Shown here one piece after another: positions 14,332 through 22,663 of a DNA stretch of 25,066 bases. The DNA is from CAWVWD01 sp965662365 (GTDB taxonomy: Bacteria > Bacteroidota > Bacteroidia > Chitinophagales > Saprospiraceae). The notes below the pieces were generated by a model. That model did no database searches. It worked only from the letters and a program-made list of their open reading frames with translations, and was not told where the DNA came from. The DNA lies in NCBI GenBank assembly GCA_965662365.1, contig CBFIHR010000067.1, positions 1-25,066 on the forward strand, given 5' to 3'. How positions within the stretch are numbered: position 1 is the stretch's first letter; every line of letters begins with the position of its first letter. Position numbers and translations under genes: made by a program.

Positions 14332-15657
14332 ATGGCTTTAGATAACTTAAAATTTGAGACTTTACAATTGCATGCCGGACACGAACCAGACTCAGCGACG
14401 AACGCTCGTGCAGTTCCGATTTATCAAACGTCATCGTTTACGTTTAATAATGCTGAGCATGCTGCGAACTTATTCGGACTAAAAGAATTCGGAAATATTT
14501 ACACTCGAATTATGAATCCGACCACTGATGTTTTAGAAAAAAGAGTTGCTGCCTTAGAAGGTGGCGTTGCAGCAGTAGCAACCGCTTCAGGACAATCGGC
14601 ACAGTTTATTGCATTAAATAATATTTTGTCCGCAGGTGATAATTTCGTTTCGACTTCTTACTTGTACGGTGGAACATATAATCAATTTAAAGTTGCTTTC
14701 AAACGTTTGGGGATCGAAGCGAGGTTTGTTGATGGCGATTCGCCAGAAGGTTTCGAGGCGTTAATTGATAAAAACACGAAAGCATTGTACTTGGAAACAA
14801 TCGGAAATCCTCGTTTCAATGTGCCTGATTTTGAAAAAATCGCTGCGGTTGCTAAAAAATATGATATTCCGTTGGTTGTCGATAATACTTTTGGGGCGGC
14901 AGGTTTCTTATTTCGTCCATTAGAACACGGTGCAAATATTGTGACGGCTTCTTTGACAAAATGGATTGGTGGTCACGGAAATAGCATTGGCGGAATTATC
15001 GTTGATGGTGGAAATTACAATTGGGGAAATGGAAAATATCCACAATTCTCAGAACCTGCCGAAGGTTATAACGGCTTAAACTTTTGGGAAGTTTTTGGTA
15101 CAGAAGGTCCTTTCGGTAATATCGCTTTCGCTATTCGTGCGAGAGTCGAAGGTTTGCGTGATTTTGGTGCTGCGTTAAGTCCATTCAATGCCTTTTTAAT
15201 CATTCAAGGTTTAGAAACTTTATCGCTTCGTGTCGAGCGAACTGTTGAAAATACCTTGGCTTTAGCCAAATGGTTAGAAGCTCGTGAAGAGGTTGTTTTT
15301 GTTAATTATCCAGGTTTGGAAAGTAGTCCGTACCATGATTTAGCCAATAAATATTTAAAAAATGGTTTCGGTGGCGTATTGACATTTAAAGTAAAAGGTG
15401 AAAAAGAAAATGCGGATAAGTTTGTAGAAAGTGTCAAAATCGCCAGTCACTTAGCGAATATCGGAGACTCAAAAACATTGATTATTCATCCGTCGAGTAC
15501 GACACATGAGCAGTTGAGTTTAGAAGAGCAGAAGGCTTCAGGCGTTGTGCCAGGGTTACTGCGTTTGTCTGTCGGTATTGAACATATTGATGACTTGAAG
15601 GCAGATTTGGAGCAGGCTTTTGAGGCGGTTTATGCAGATGCGACGGTTGTTGTTTAA
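14332..15657 (+). CDS. metY: O-acetylhomoserine sulfhydrylase (aminocarboxypropyltransferase)
   Basis: PLP enzyme of the Cys/Met metabolism family that makes homocysteine from O-acetylhomoserine and sulfide. The N-terminus F-E-T-L-Q-L-H-A-G-H is the family start. Y-T-R-I-M-N-P-T holds phosphate-contacting residues of the neighbouring subunit, and the Schiff-base lysine is K210 in S-L-T-K-W-I-G-G-H-G. L-E-T-I-G-N-P and V-V-D-N-T-F are the Asp-containing cofactor segments. The roughly 20-residue insert after G-G-H-G (N-Y-N-W-G-N-G-K-Y-P) separates MetY from cystathionine gamma-synthase. Length 441 is normal. It is first in a metY-metX-hom operon behind a SAM riboswitch and polycysteine leader. 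It needs no cystathionine intermediate, so it is where inorganic sulfur enters methionine. Confidence 0.96.
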   Translation: MALDNLKFETLQLHAGHEPDSATNARAVPIYQTSSFTFNNAEHAANLFGLKEFGNIYTRIMNPTTDVLEKRVAALEGGVAAVATASGQSAQFIALNNILSAGDNFVSTSYLYGGTYNQFKVAFKRLGIEARFVDGDSPEGFEALIDKNTKALYLETIGNPRFNVPDFEKIAAVAKKYDIPLVVDNTFGAAGFLFRPLEHGANIVTASLTKWIGGHGNSIGGIIVDGGNYNWGNGKYPQFSEPAEGYNGLNFWEVFGTEGPFGNIAFAIRARVEGLRDFGAALSPFNAFLIIQGLETLSLRVERTVENTLALAKWLEAREEVVFVNYPGLESSPYHDLANKYLKNGFGGVLTFKVKGEKENADKFVESVKIASHLANIGDSKTLIIHPSSTTHEQLSLEEQKASGVVPGLLRLSVGIEHIDDLKADLEQAFEAVYADATVVV

Positions 15658-15665
15658 TTAATTTG

Positions 15666-15720
15666 AACCACAGAAGGTACAAAAGTAGATTGCAATTTTT
15701 CTTTTGTGCCTTTTGTGGTT
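15666..15720. repeat. inverted repeat between metY and metX
   Basis: AACCACAGAAGGTACAAAAG (15666-15685) and CTTTTGTGCCTTTTGTGGTT (15701-15720) are complementary at 18 of 20 positions around a 15-nt loop, followed by TATTATTTT. In RNA one of the two mismatches is still a G-U pair. It could partly terminate transcription between the genes or protect the 3' end of metY mRNA. The AGGCACAAAA-like units are of a type scattered in Bacteroidota genomes, by general knowledge. Confidence 0.75.
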
Positions 15721-15734
15721 TATTATTTTAATAG

Positions 15735-16781
15735 ATGAAAACGTACAAACATAATACAACTTTCAAATTAGAATTGGGGGACGAATTACCTTATTTAGAA
15801 GTAGCGTATCACACCTACGGGAAGTTGAATAAAGATAAATCTAATGTTATTTGGGTTTGTCATGCCTTAACGGCAAACTCGGACGTATTCGATTGGTGGT
15901 CGGGCTTATTTGGTGAAAATGACTATTTCAATCCGAACGAACATTTTATTGTTTGTGCGAATATTTTGAGTTCTTGTTATGGTTCGACTTCACCGCTGCA
16001 AACCATAAAAAGTAAGCAGTATCATAAGTTTCCAATTATAACGATTCGTGATATGGTGAAGGCTCATCAATTGTTGCGAAAGCATTTGGGAATTGAAAAA
16101 ATCAATACAATTGTTGGCGGATCGATGGGTGGTCAGCAGGCTTTGGAATGGAATGTACAAGAACCTGATGCGTTCGAAAATCTAATTATCATGGCGACAA
16201 ATGCGAAACATTCGCCGTGGGGAATCGCTTTCAATGAATCGCAACGCATGGCGATCGAAACAGATGCAACTTGGCAACTCTCTACTTCAAAAGCGGGAAT
16301 GCAGGGCATGAAAGCAGCTCGTTCGATGGCATTGATTTCGTATCGGACATATTTTGCGTATAGCAAAACACAACACGAAATTGATAATAATAAAGTCGAT
16401 GATTATAATGCTGCTTCTTATCAAAAGTATCAAGGTGAGAAACTGGCAAAACGCTTCAATGCTTTTTCATATTACCGATTGTCGCAGGCGATGGACTCGC
16501 ATAATTTAGGTAGAAATAGAGAAAGTATTGAAGTAGCTTTACAGCAAATTACCGCCAGTACATTAGCAATTGGCATTAGTTCAGATGGATTATTTCCTCC
16601 TGCAGAACAGCGATATATTGCTAAAAATGTTCAAAATGGTCGTTTTGTGGAGATTGATTCTTTTTATGGTCACGATGGTTTTTTAGTGGAAACGGAGAAA
16701 TTGACGGAGGTAATTAGAAATTTTTTTGAACAAAAAATAGGAAAGACCAAAACAGGAAATTTGATAGAATTGAGAGCTTAG
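15735..16781 (+). CDS. metX: homoserine O-acetyltransferase
   Basis: Alpha/beta-hydrolase-fold enzyme that acetylates homoserine with acetyl-CoA, giving the substrate of MetY. The nucleophile elbow is G-G-S-M-G-G-Q-Q with Ser130; the catalytic acid is Asp284 in I-S-S-D-G-L-F-P and the base His313 in Y-G-H-D-G-F-L-V-E. N-terminal V-A-Y-H-T-Y-G-K-L and L-T-A-N-S-D are typical of the family. Length 348 is normal. Whether it uses acetyl- or succinyl-CoA cannot be certain from motifs, but pairing with MetY fits acetyl. Start ATG follows the inverted repeat by 14 nt. Middle gene of the operon. Confidence 0.95.
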   Translation: MKTYKHNTTFKLELGDELPYLEVAYHTYGKLNKDKSNVIWVCHALTANSDVFDWWSGLFGENDYFNPNEHFIVCANILSSCYGSTSPLQTIKSKQYHKFPIITIRDMVKAHQLLRKHLGIEKINTIVGGSMGGQQALEWNVQEPDAFENLIIMATNAKHSPWGIAFNESQRMAIETDATWQLSTSKAGMQGMKAARSMALISYRTYFAYSKTQHEIDNNKVDDYNAASYQKYQGEKLAKRFNAFSYYRLSQAMDSHNLGRNRESIEVALQQITASTLAIGISSDGLFPPAEQRYIAKNVQNGRFVEIDSFYGHDGFLVETEKLTEVIRNFFEQKIGKTKTGNLIELRA

Positions 16782-16793
16782 TTTATGAAAATA

Positions 16794-16820
16794 CCTATCG
16801 GGTTTTCAACGCTGGATAGG
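16794..16820 (+). repeat. small hairpin between metX and hom
   Basis: CCTATC (16794-16799) pairs with GATAGG (16815-16820) around a 15-nt loop. It has no U-run. It may be a processing or stability element in the operon transcript. Confidence 0.45.
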
Positions 16821-16848
16821 TCGAAAACAAATACAAAAACACAAAAAT

Positions 16849-18066
16849 ATGGCGACTACAAACGTTCTAAATAATCTTAAAAATAAATATTCGACAACTT
16901 CAAAAACCTTAAAAATTGGCTTATTTGGCTTCGGCTGTGTTGGTCAAGGTATTTTTGAATTGTTACAACAATCGAATGGCGTTAATGCAGAAATTGTGAA
17001 AATTGGAATTAAGAATACGGATAAAAAACGGTCAATTGATAGTCGTCTTTTTACTAATGATTCTACTAAAATTTTGTACGATTCGACGATTGATGTCATT
17101 ATCGAATTGATTGACGATGCAGCGGCTGCTTATAAAATTGTGACGACTGCAATGCGAGAAGGAAAGGCTGTGATTTCTGCCAACAAAAAACTGATTGCCA
17201 ATCATTTAGAAGAGTTACTACGTTTGCAAAAAGAGTTTGCTGTACCGTTTTTATATGAAGCCTCAGTTTGTGGAAGCATTCCGATTATTCGTAATTTGGA
17301 GGAGTATTACAACACAGATTATTTGAGTAGCGTCGAAACGATTTGTAATGGAACGACTAATTACATCTTGACGAAAACAGCGTCAGAAGGTTTGACGTAT
17401 AACCGTGCGTTGAAGGAAGCACAAGACTTGGGCTTTGCAGAAAGTGACCCGACGCTTGATGTTCAGGGGTTTGACGCAAAATTTAAGTCGATTATCTTAG
17501 CGTTACACGCTTTTGGGGTGATTCTGAAACCTGAAGACGTCTTGAATTATGGAATTCATCATTTGAATATTGCAGATACGTTATTTGCTCAGGAAAATAA
17601 TTATAAAATAAAATTATTAGGAAAAATCTACAGAAAAGAAAATGAAGTGATTGCTTATGTTGCACCACATTTTGTAGATGATTCACACGAGTTTTATAAT
17701 GTAAATAATGAATTTAATGCAGTTCAAGTTGCCGCACAATTTGCTGAAAAACAAACTTTTATCGGAAAAGGAGCTGGGAGTCATCCGACCGCTTCGGCCG
17801 TTTTATCAGATTTGGCCGCCTTGCGCTATGATTATCATTATGAATACAAAAATATCGGTCAAGCCTTAGATTACAATCCGAAATCATTACATAAAGTTTA
17901 TTTTCGATACACGAATGCTTCGGATTTGATTGGGTTGAATTTTTTGAATATTACAAAACATCATCAAGGCCACGAACTGAATTTTATTATTGGAGAGATT
18001 TCTTTAGAAGATTTGATACAGGCGAATTTGAATGAACGAGAATCTGTATTTTTAGCGTTTTTCTAA
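16849..18066 (+). CDS. hom: homoserine dehydrogenase (monofunctional)
   Basis: Reduces aspartate 4-semialdehyde to homoserine with NAD(P)H. The nucleotide-binding loop is G27-F-G-C-V-G32 after strand I-G-L-F. The catalytic domain has the N-K-K-L-I motif, Y-E-A-S-V-C-G-S-I-P-I-I, N-G-T-T-N-Y-I-L and the block E-A-Q-D-L-G-F-A-E-S-D-P-T-L-D-V-Q-G-F-D-A-K-F-K, which contains the substrate and catalytic lysine residues. No aspartokinase domain is fused and no complete ACT domain is evident in the C-terminal 60 residues, so feedback inhibition by threonine is unlikely to be of the classical kind. Many Bacteroidota also have a bifunctional ThrA elsewhere; this copy is probably dedicated to methionine. 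Last gene of the operon, followed by a strong hairpin. Confidence 0.95.
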   Translation: MATTNVLNNLKNKYSTTSKTLKIGLFGFGCVGQGIFELLQQSNGVNAEIVKIGIKNTDKKRSIDSRLFTNDSTKILYDSTIDVIIELIDDAAAAYKIVTTAMREGKAVISANKKLIANHLEELLRLQKEFAVPFLYEASVCGSIPIIRNLEEYYNTDYLSSVETICNGTTNYILTKTASEGLTYNRALKEAQDLGFAESDPTLDVQGFDAKFKSIILALHAFGVILKPEDVLNYGIHHLNIADTLFAQENNYKIKLLGKIYRKENEVIAYVAPHFVDDSHEFYNVNNEFNAVQVAAQFAEKQTFIGKGAGSHPTASAVLSDLAALRYDYHYEYKNIGQALDYNPKSLHKVYFRYTNASDLIGLNFLNITKHHQGHELNFIIGEISLEDLIQANLNERESVFLAFF

Positions 18067-18076
18067 AGAATCATGT

Positions 18077-18109
18077 AGTGATAACCTCGCTTTATTTGAG
18101 GTTATCACT
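18077..18109. terminator. bidirectional terminator between hom and the CBS-like gene
   Basis: AGTGATAACCTC (18077-18088) and GAGGTTATCACT (18098-18109) form a perfect 12-bp stem with loop GCTTTATTT. It lies between two convergent genes. The loop is almost the same as in the hairpin at 13462-13493. Confidence 0.75.
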
Positions 18110-18123
18110 GCTTATTATCGTGT

Positions 18124-19152
18124 TTAAGCGGTTACCATTTTTTTTCCGTTGATTTTTATAGTGTCTTGCTCAAAAAAACCTTGTTCCCTCATCCAATTAT
18201 CATTATAAATTTTCTCCATATAACGAGAGCCATGGTCGTGAAATATAGCAACGACAACACTATTATCGTCAAATCTATCGTGTAACTGATGTAATCCCTG
18301 AACAACTGCCCCTGTTGTATAACCGACTAACATTCCTTCCTGTTTTGTAACTTTTCTGGCACGCAGTGCCGCAGATTTATCCGTTACTTTTTCAAAGTAA
18401 TCGACCTGTTCGAAGTCTAAAGATTTAGGAATAAGATTTTTGCCTAAGCCACCGATTCGGTAAGGATAAATTTCATTTTCATCGAAAATACCCGTTTCAT
18501 GGTATTTTTTAATGACGGAACCGTAAGCATCAATTGCCAAAATTTTAATATTAGGGTTTTGTTCCTTCAAGAATCTGGCCGCCCCTGAAATTGTTCCGCC
18601 TGTGCCTGATGCAGCGACTAAGTGCGTAATTTTGCCTTGTGTTTGTTGCCAAATTTCTGGGCCAGTAGTATGATAATGTGCGTCAGTATTATTAGTATTA
18701 AAATATTGATTGATATAAATAGAGTTAGGGGTTTCTCGATGAATGCGTTTGGCCGTTTCGTAATAGGAGCGAGGATCGTCGGCAGGAACAGAGGCCGGAC
18801 ACATGTGTACCTCGGCTCCCATTGCTTTAAGGTAGGCGATTTTATCTTTTTTAGTCTTATCACTCACGGCTACGACACAATGATAGCCTTTAACGATGGC
18901 CATCATACACAAGCTAAAGCCAGTATTTCCTGAGGTCGTTTCTACGATAGTAGCACCAGGCTTCAATCGACCTTCTCGCTCTGCTTTTTCGATGATGTAC
19001 TTTGCAATTCTATCTTTTGCAGAATTACCTGGATTTGCTCCTTCCCATTTTGCGTAAAATGTTCCTTGCAATCCTTCGACACATCTTTTGATTCGAATTA
19101 AAGGCGTGTTTCCGATTGTTTCCGTGATGTCATTATAAACTCTATTTTCCAT
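18124..19152 (-). CDS. cystathionine beta-synthase-like PLP enzyme (cysteine synthase family)
   Basis: Fold type II PLP enzyme. The cofactor lysine is K46 in N-S-A-K-D-R, the substrate loop is T-T-S-G-N-T-G, and the phosphate loop is S-G-T-G-G-T-I-S-G. The C-terminal stretch F-H-D-H-G-S-R-Y-M-E-K-I-Y-N-D-N-W-M resembles the end of the catalytic core of cystathionine beta-synthase (R-N-Y-M-x-K-F-L-S-D-x-W-M) more than that of CysK. The two regulatory CBS domains are absent, giving 342 residues. It would condense serine with homocysteine to cystathionine, or act as cysteine synthase; I favour the first. Facing the metYX-hom operon, it could start reverse transsulfuration from homocysteine to cysteine. 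No SAM riboswitch is visible in front of it. Preceded by a methyltransferase-like gene 60 nt upstream. Confidence 0.88.
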   Translation of the reverse strand: MENRVYNDITETIGNTPLIRIKRCVEGLQGTFYAKWEGANPGNSAKDRIAKYIIEKAEREGRLKPGATIVETTSGNTGFSLCMMAIVKGYHCVVAVSDKTKKDKIAYLKAMGAEVHMCPASVPADDPRSYYETAKRIHRETPNSIYINQYFNTNNTDAHYHTTGPEIWQQTQGKITHLVAASGTGGTISGAARFLKEQNPNIKILAIDAYGSVIKKYHETGIFDENEIYPYRIGGLGKNLIPKSLDFEQVDYFEKVTDKSAALRARKVTKQEGMLVGYTTGAVVQGLHQLHDRFDDNSVVVAIFHDHGSRYMEKIYNDNWMREQGFFEQDTIKINGKKMVTA

Positions 19153-19212
19153 ATTTCCCTTTTTGAATGCAGAACAGTTTATTTGAAATTTGACAAATAA
19201 TATCTTAGCTTC

Positions 19213-19965
19213 CTAAAATATGGCCCAAGGTTTTAAGCTATTATGAATCAACTGTAAATGTTCTACTTCCGATTGTTTTGATTTAAAAAAAACGAAACCG
19301 ATTTGATGAAAATCTAACGTTAATTTCGTTTTAAGATGACTTTTCGCCATTTCCCATATACTTGTATTTTCAATGTGCTTGTTCGTAATGATAATCACAC
19401 TGTCTTCCTCCAAATACGTCAAAACTTCTGCAAAGGTAGCAACTGTATCTTTATATTGTACTTTCAAGTCAAGAATTACTACATCTATTGACGGTAAAAT
19501 GGTTTTTATATTGACATGATCGTCGAAAGTTGCACTACTGGTTACGGTTGTTTGCCAGTCTTGATTATTAATATAGTTTTTGACCATTGCTGCCCATTGT
19601 TGATGCGGTTCAATGATGTGCAAATGAGTATTAGTAGTGGCTTTGAGCATCCAGGCTCCATTTAATCCTCCACCGATTTCTACGATATTTTTGTGTTCAA
19701 ACGTGCGAGCAAAATAAAATAACCGTTGTCCAATCTCGTCAGCAACCTTTAGATGGTGATAAATATCATTTACAGGGACATCCGCACCTTGCCAAGGGAT
19801 TTTTTTGTTAAATCGTTCTAACCAAAACGCTAAACCTTTTATATCATCGAAAGCATAATAATACCGGTCGTCCTCCCAAACTTCTTTCAAAAATGTTTTG
19901 ACAAAAGCCGATTGGCTATTATTTTTTGTTTCAGCTTGTAGGTAATACTTTAAATAATTAAGCAT
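19213..19965 (-). CDS. class I SAM-dependent methyltransferase-like protein
   Basis: The protein has 250 residues with a SAM-binding region N-I-V-E-I-G-G-G-L-N-G-A-W near residue 95 and an acidic strand end H-I-I-E-P-H. A D-V-V-I-L-D-L block and a tail N-T-S-I-W-E-M-A-K-S-H-L-K-T-K-L-T-L-D-F-H-Q-I-G-F-V-F-F-K follow. That tail is a hallmark of a Bacteroidota group of O-methyltransferase-like proteins (usually W-E-x-I-K then D-x-F-x-x-G-I-V-F-F-R). Substrate unknown. The loop has G-G-G-L-N rather than the usual G-T-S-x-G, and the normal D-G-x-H after I-D is replaced by D-L-K-V, so activity may be altered. It may share a transcript with the CBS-like gene. Confidence 0.75.
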   Translation of the reverse strand: MLNYLKYYLQAETKNNSQSAFVKTFLKEVWEDDRYYYAFDDIKGLAFWLERFNKKIPWQGADVPVNDIYHHLKVADEIGQRLFYFARTFEHKNIVEIGGGLNGAWMLKATTNTHLHIIEPHQQWAAMVKNYINNQDWQTTVTSSATFDDHVNIKTILPSIDVVILDLKVQYKDTVATFAEVLTYLEEDSVIIITNKHIENTSIWEMAKSHLKTKLTLDFHQIGFVFFKSKQSEVEHLQLIHNSLKPWAIF

Positions 19966-19969
19966 TTTC

Positions 19970-19999
19970 TTGTTTGAATGTTCGAGTGTCTGAATGTTT
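19970..19999 (-). repeat. degenerate 8-mer repeat at the methyltransferase start
   Basis: On the minus strand the units AAACATTC, AGACACTC, GAACATTC and AAACAAG run in tandem and end about 4 nt before the ATG at 19965. Another member of the start-codon-proximal repeats of this window. Confidence 0.5.
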
Positions 20000-20087
20000 C
20001 ATAAACTAATGCAATTGTTCAAAAGTTTTTAATAATTTTAATTTATTCGTCATAAAGTCGCATATACTCTTGAAAAGTTACCTTAAA

Positions 20088-22385
20088 TTAAAATTTTACA
20101 TCTAATCGTAATCCGATATTTCGAGGGGCTTCTAACAATCCTGGTCGTAGCATCAATTCATTATTAAATAAATTATTACAAATAAAAGAAGCCTTAAAAT
20201 TATCTGTAATTTGATAACTTGCTCGAATATTGGTGATTAAAGTCCCTTGCTGATTTGCCGTTCTATATTCCTCCACACTTGGAATGACGGCATTAAAAAC
20301 CCGATCAATTGCTTCCATATAACTGGTGTATAACATGGCTACACCAAGCGAAATTCCTTTATAACTTCCTTCAATATCGAGTTTTCCCGTATGACGAAAA
20401 CGATATTTTAAAACATTGTAATTGACAGATGAAGCCAGCGTGTCGTCGGGTGAGAAGTCTTGATACACTGGATTAGAATAGGTATAACCAGCCAGAACAC
20501 TCGTTTTCACTTTTCCGATTTCGCCTTGTCCTGCGATGCTGGTTTCTAAACCACTGATTCGAGTATTTCCAACATTTTGAGATTGAAAACCAATAACTTG
20601 TGCATTGACAAAACTAAATTCCATCATGTTATTATATTCCATCAAGAAGGCAGCAACATCTAAAAATCCATTCCAATTCGATATTTTAAACCCTTGTTTT
20701 AAACCAATTTCAGCACTCCAACCCGTTTCTGAGGTCAGGTTAGGATTTTGTAAAATTGGAATAGAAAACTGTCCTGCACCAATTCGAGTAGAAATAAACT
20801 TTTCGGCAACAGTCGGAAAACGATAACCTTGACCAAACGACGCTCGAAAATATGTAAATTCTGCTGCTTGATAATTTGCTCCAAAACGAAAAACCGGTTT
20901 TGATTCTCTTTTATCTGCGGTCAAAATCGTGTCGCCAGTTTGTGTAATCAAAGTCGGGTTCGAAATCGTGTTGATCTCATATCTTGCACCAAACGACAAA
21001 TTTAATTTATCAAAAAATTTCTTATCCGCTTGAAGATATAAAGCCGTATTCGTAGTCGTGTAAGCCGTATCGCCATAAAGTGGCCCTTCAGAAGCGGAGT
21101 ACATTCCGACCAAACCCGTTGTCAAGACTAAGTTATTATCAAATTGTCGTTGAAACTGGTATTCACCATACAAAAAGTCAGAATAAATCGAATTGCCATC
21201 TGTATTATTATTACTTACGCTATTGTAGCGACCCATAAACTTATGACGATTGTCTTTTTTGTCAAAATACGTCAGAAACGGATCGATAAAATATCGAGTG
21301 ATTTCGCTCGAAAAATCTGAACCATTAGAGGGCAAATACGCCCCTGTCGAGTCATTCGCCCAAAAGAACATATTGCCACTTTGGCCAGTCGTCAGGTTGG
21401 CATGAATCCCAAAACTCAATTTATCCGTCAAGCGATATCGCAAACTGGTATTAAAACGAAAATAATCTACAAAAATCGCTCGACTCGGGCCTTCTTCCTT
21501 CAGATAACTGCCCCCTAAAACAACATCTAATTTCCCGAATTTTTGGCGATGTGCAATCGAAATACCCGCATCATAACGCAAGGTATCGCCCCACCAATTT
21601 TTGCGTTCATCTTTTGGACTTAAATATTGCGTACCAAAAGTTGATACTTTCGTCACGGGTTCTTCTTTGGCGTAAGCCGTTCGGATATTGATAATTCCAT
21701 TCATCGCAGATGAACCGTACAACGCAGAAGCCGCCCCCTTGACGATTTCGATTTGTTCGATATTTTCTAATGAGACATCGTTCCAATTCGGAAAACCGGC
21801 ATCGGCTTGTAAAGCTGGCACGTCATTTATTAATAATAACACTCGACTGCCTGCCCCGTACGAGTAGCCCGAACCGCTACGAATATTTGGTTGCCCGTCG
21901 ATAATATTCACTCCAGGTACTTTTTCTAAGCCAATATCTAAGGTCGTAGCGTTGGCGTTAGCGATTAGTTCGGGTTGCAATATTTCGAGCGAAACAGTGA
22001 CCTCGCCCAATGGTTTTTCAAACTTTCCGCTGGTGACGGTTGCGGTATTCAATAAAGTAGCCGTTTCAGATAGTTCGACATCTAAAATCAACGTTTGACC
22101 TTCGGCTAAAGATATTTTTCGTATAATCGCTAGATAGCCAATGTAAGAAAACTGCAAGGTATAATCACCGGCTGCAAATTCCATCTGATAATTACCATTG
22201 AGGTCGGTAACCGTTCCAGTTCGGGTTTCTTTGGCGGACACCGTTACCGCAACTAAAGGTTCTCCGTTGTCTGTAACTGTTCCTTTTACCGTTGCCCTTT
22301 GTCCAAAAGTGGCCGCTGAGCAACTTAATAATACTATGATTAGCAGAATTGGTTTTATAAAACCTTGGAAAGTGAATACTTGCAT
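20088..22385 (-). CDS. TonB-dependent outer-membrane receptor
   Basis: Energy-coupled outer-membrane transporter of 765 residues. I chose the ATG at 22385 because it begins a standard signal peptide ending A-A-T-F-G-Q; an ATG 11 codons upstream would put a charged stretch in front. Domains: a carboxypeptidase-regulatory-like domain (G-T-V-T-D-N-G-E-P-L-V-A-V to I-G-Y), a plug with V-P-G-V-N-I-I-D-G and I-E-I-V-K-G-A-A-S-A-L-Y-G-S-S-A-M-N-G-I-I-N-I, then a barrel of about 22 strands ending in a terminal Phe (R-L-D-V-K-F). The ligand is unknown. It is not next to a SusD partner, so it is more likely a metal, cofactor or small-molecule receptor than a glycan one. No cobalamin or TPP riboswitch was recognised upstream. 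Confidence 0.94.
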   Translation of the reverse strand: MQVFTFQGFIKPILLIIVLLSCSAATFGQRATVKGTVTDNGEPLVAVTVSAKETRTGTVTDLNGNYQMEFAAGDYTLQFSYIGYLAIIRKISLAEGQTLILDVELSETATLLNTATVTSGKFEKPLGEVTVSLEILQPELIANANATTLDIGLEKVPGVNIIDGQPNIRSGSGYSYGAGSRVLLLINDVPALQADAGFPNWNDVSLENIEQIEIVKGAASALYGSSAMNGIINIRTAYAKEEPVTKVSTFGTQYLSPKDERKNWWGDTLRYDAGISIAHRQKFGKLDVVLGGSYLKEEGPSRAIFVDYFRFNTSLRYRLTDKLSFGIHANLTTGQSGNMFFWANDSTGAYLPSNGSDFSSEITRYFIDPFLTYFDKKDNRHKFMGRYNSVSNNNTDGNSIYSDFLYGEYQFQRQFDNNLVLTTGLVGMYSASEGPLYGDTAYTTTNTALYLQADKKFFDKLNLSFGARYEINTISNPTLITQTGDTILTADKRESKPVFRFGANYQAAEFTYFRASFGQGYRFPTVAEKFISTRIGAGQFSIPILQNPNLTSETGWSAEIGLKQGFKISNWNGFLDVAAFLMEYNNMMEFSFVNAQVIGFQSQNVGNTRISGLETSIAGQGEIGKVKTSVLAGYTYSNPVYQDFSPDDTLASSVNYNVLKYRFRHTGKLDIEGSYKGISLGVAMLYTSYMEAIDRVFNAVIPSVEEYRTANQQGTLITNIRASYQITDNFKASFICNNLFNNELMLRPGLLEAPRNIGLRLDVKF

Positions 22386-22606
22386 TTGGTTTGTTTTTAA
22401 TAAAAAAATTAAATACAAACCGAATGTACGATTTTTTGTGGAATTTGAAGTGATTGAATTTTAAGATTCAGCAAACCTAAAGCCTTATGAGAGGTAAGCG
22501 ACCCGAAATTTTTGAACTTTTGTATTATTATTTTATCTAATTTCGAGTGAGTTATCTGATGGTTTTTTTGTTTGTTAAAATCTGAATCATCTTTCATTTT
22601 GAACTA

Positions 22607-22642
22607 AAGCGGCTTTATTCCAAATATTGTCGTAAGCCGCTT
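22607..22642 (-). terminator. hairpin after the 162-aa unknown gene
   Basis: AAGCGGCTT (22607-22615) and AAGCCGCTT (22634-22642) pair perfectly over 9 bp around 18 nt. On the minus strand the hairpin begins 21 nt after the stop at 22664, but no good U-run follows. The rest of the space to the receptor gene (22386-22606) shows nothing firm. Confidence 0.55.
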
Positions 22643-22663
22643 GAATCGCATTACGTCGTTTAT

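Noticed and set aside
16784..16873. 29-codon frame overlapping the hom start, possible second leader peptide
   Set aside because: It has no Cys, Met or Thr run that would give a regulatory reading, and it overlaps the hom coding start; most likely chance.
22409..22597. Minus-strand open frame of 62 codons upstream of the TonB receptor
   Set aside because: Low-complexity Lys/Ile-rich sequence without family features, located in the AT-rich leader of the receptor.
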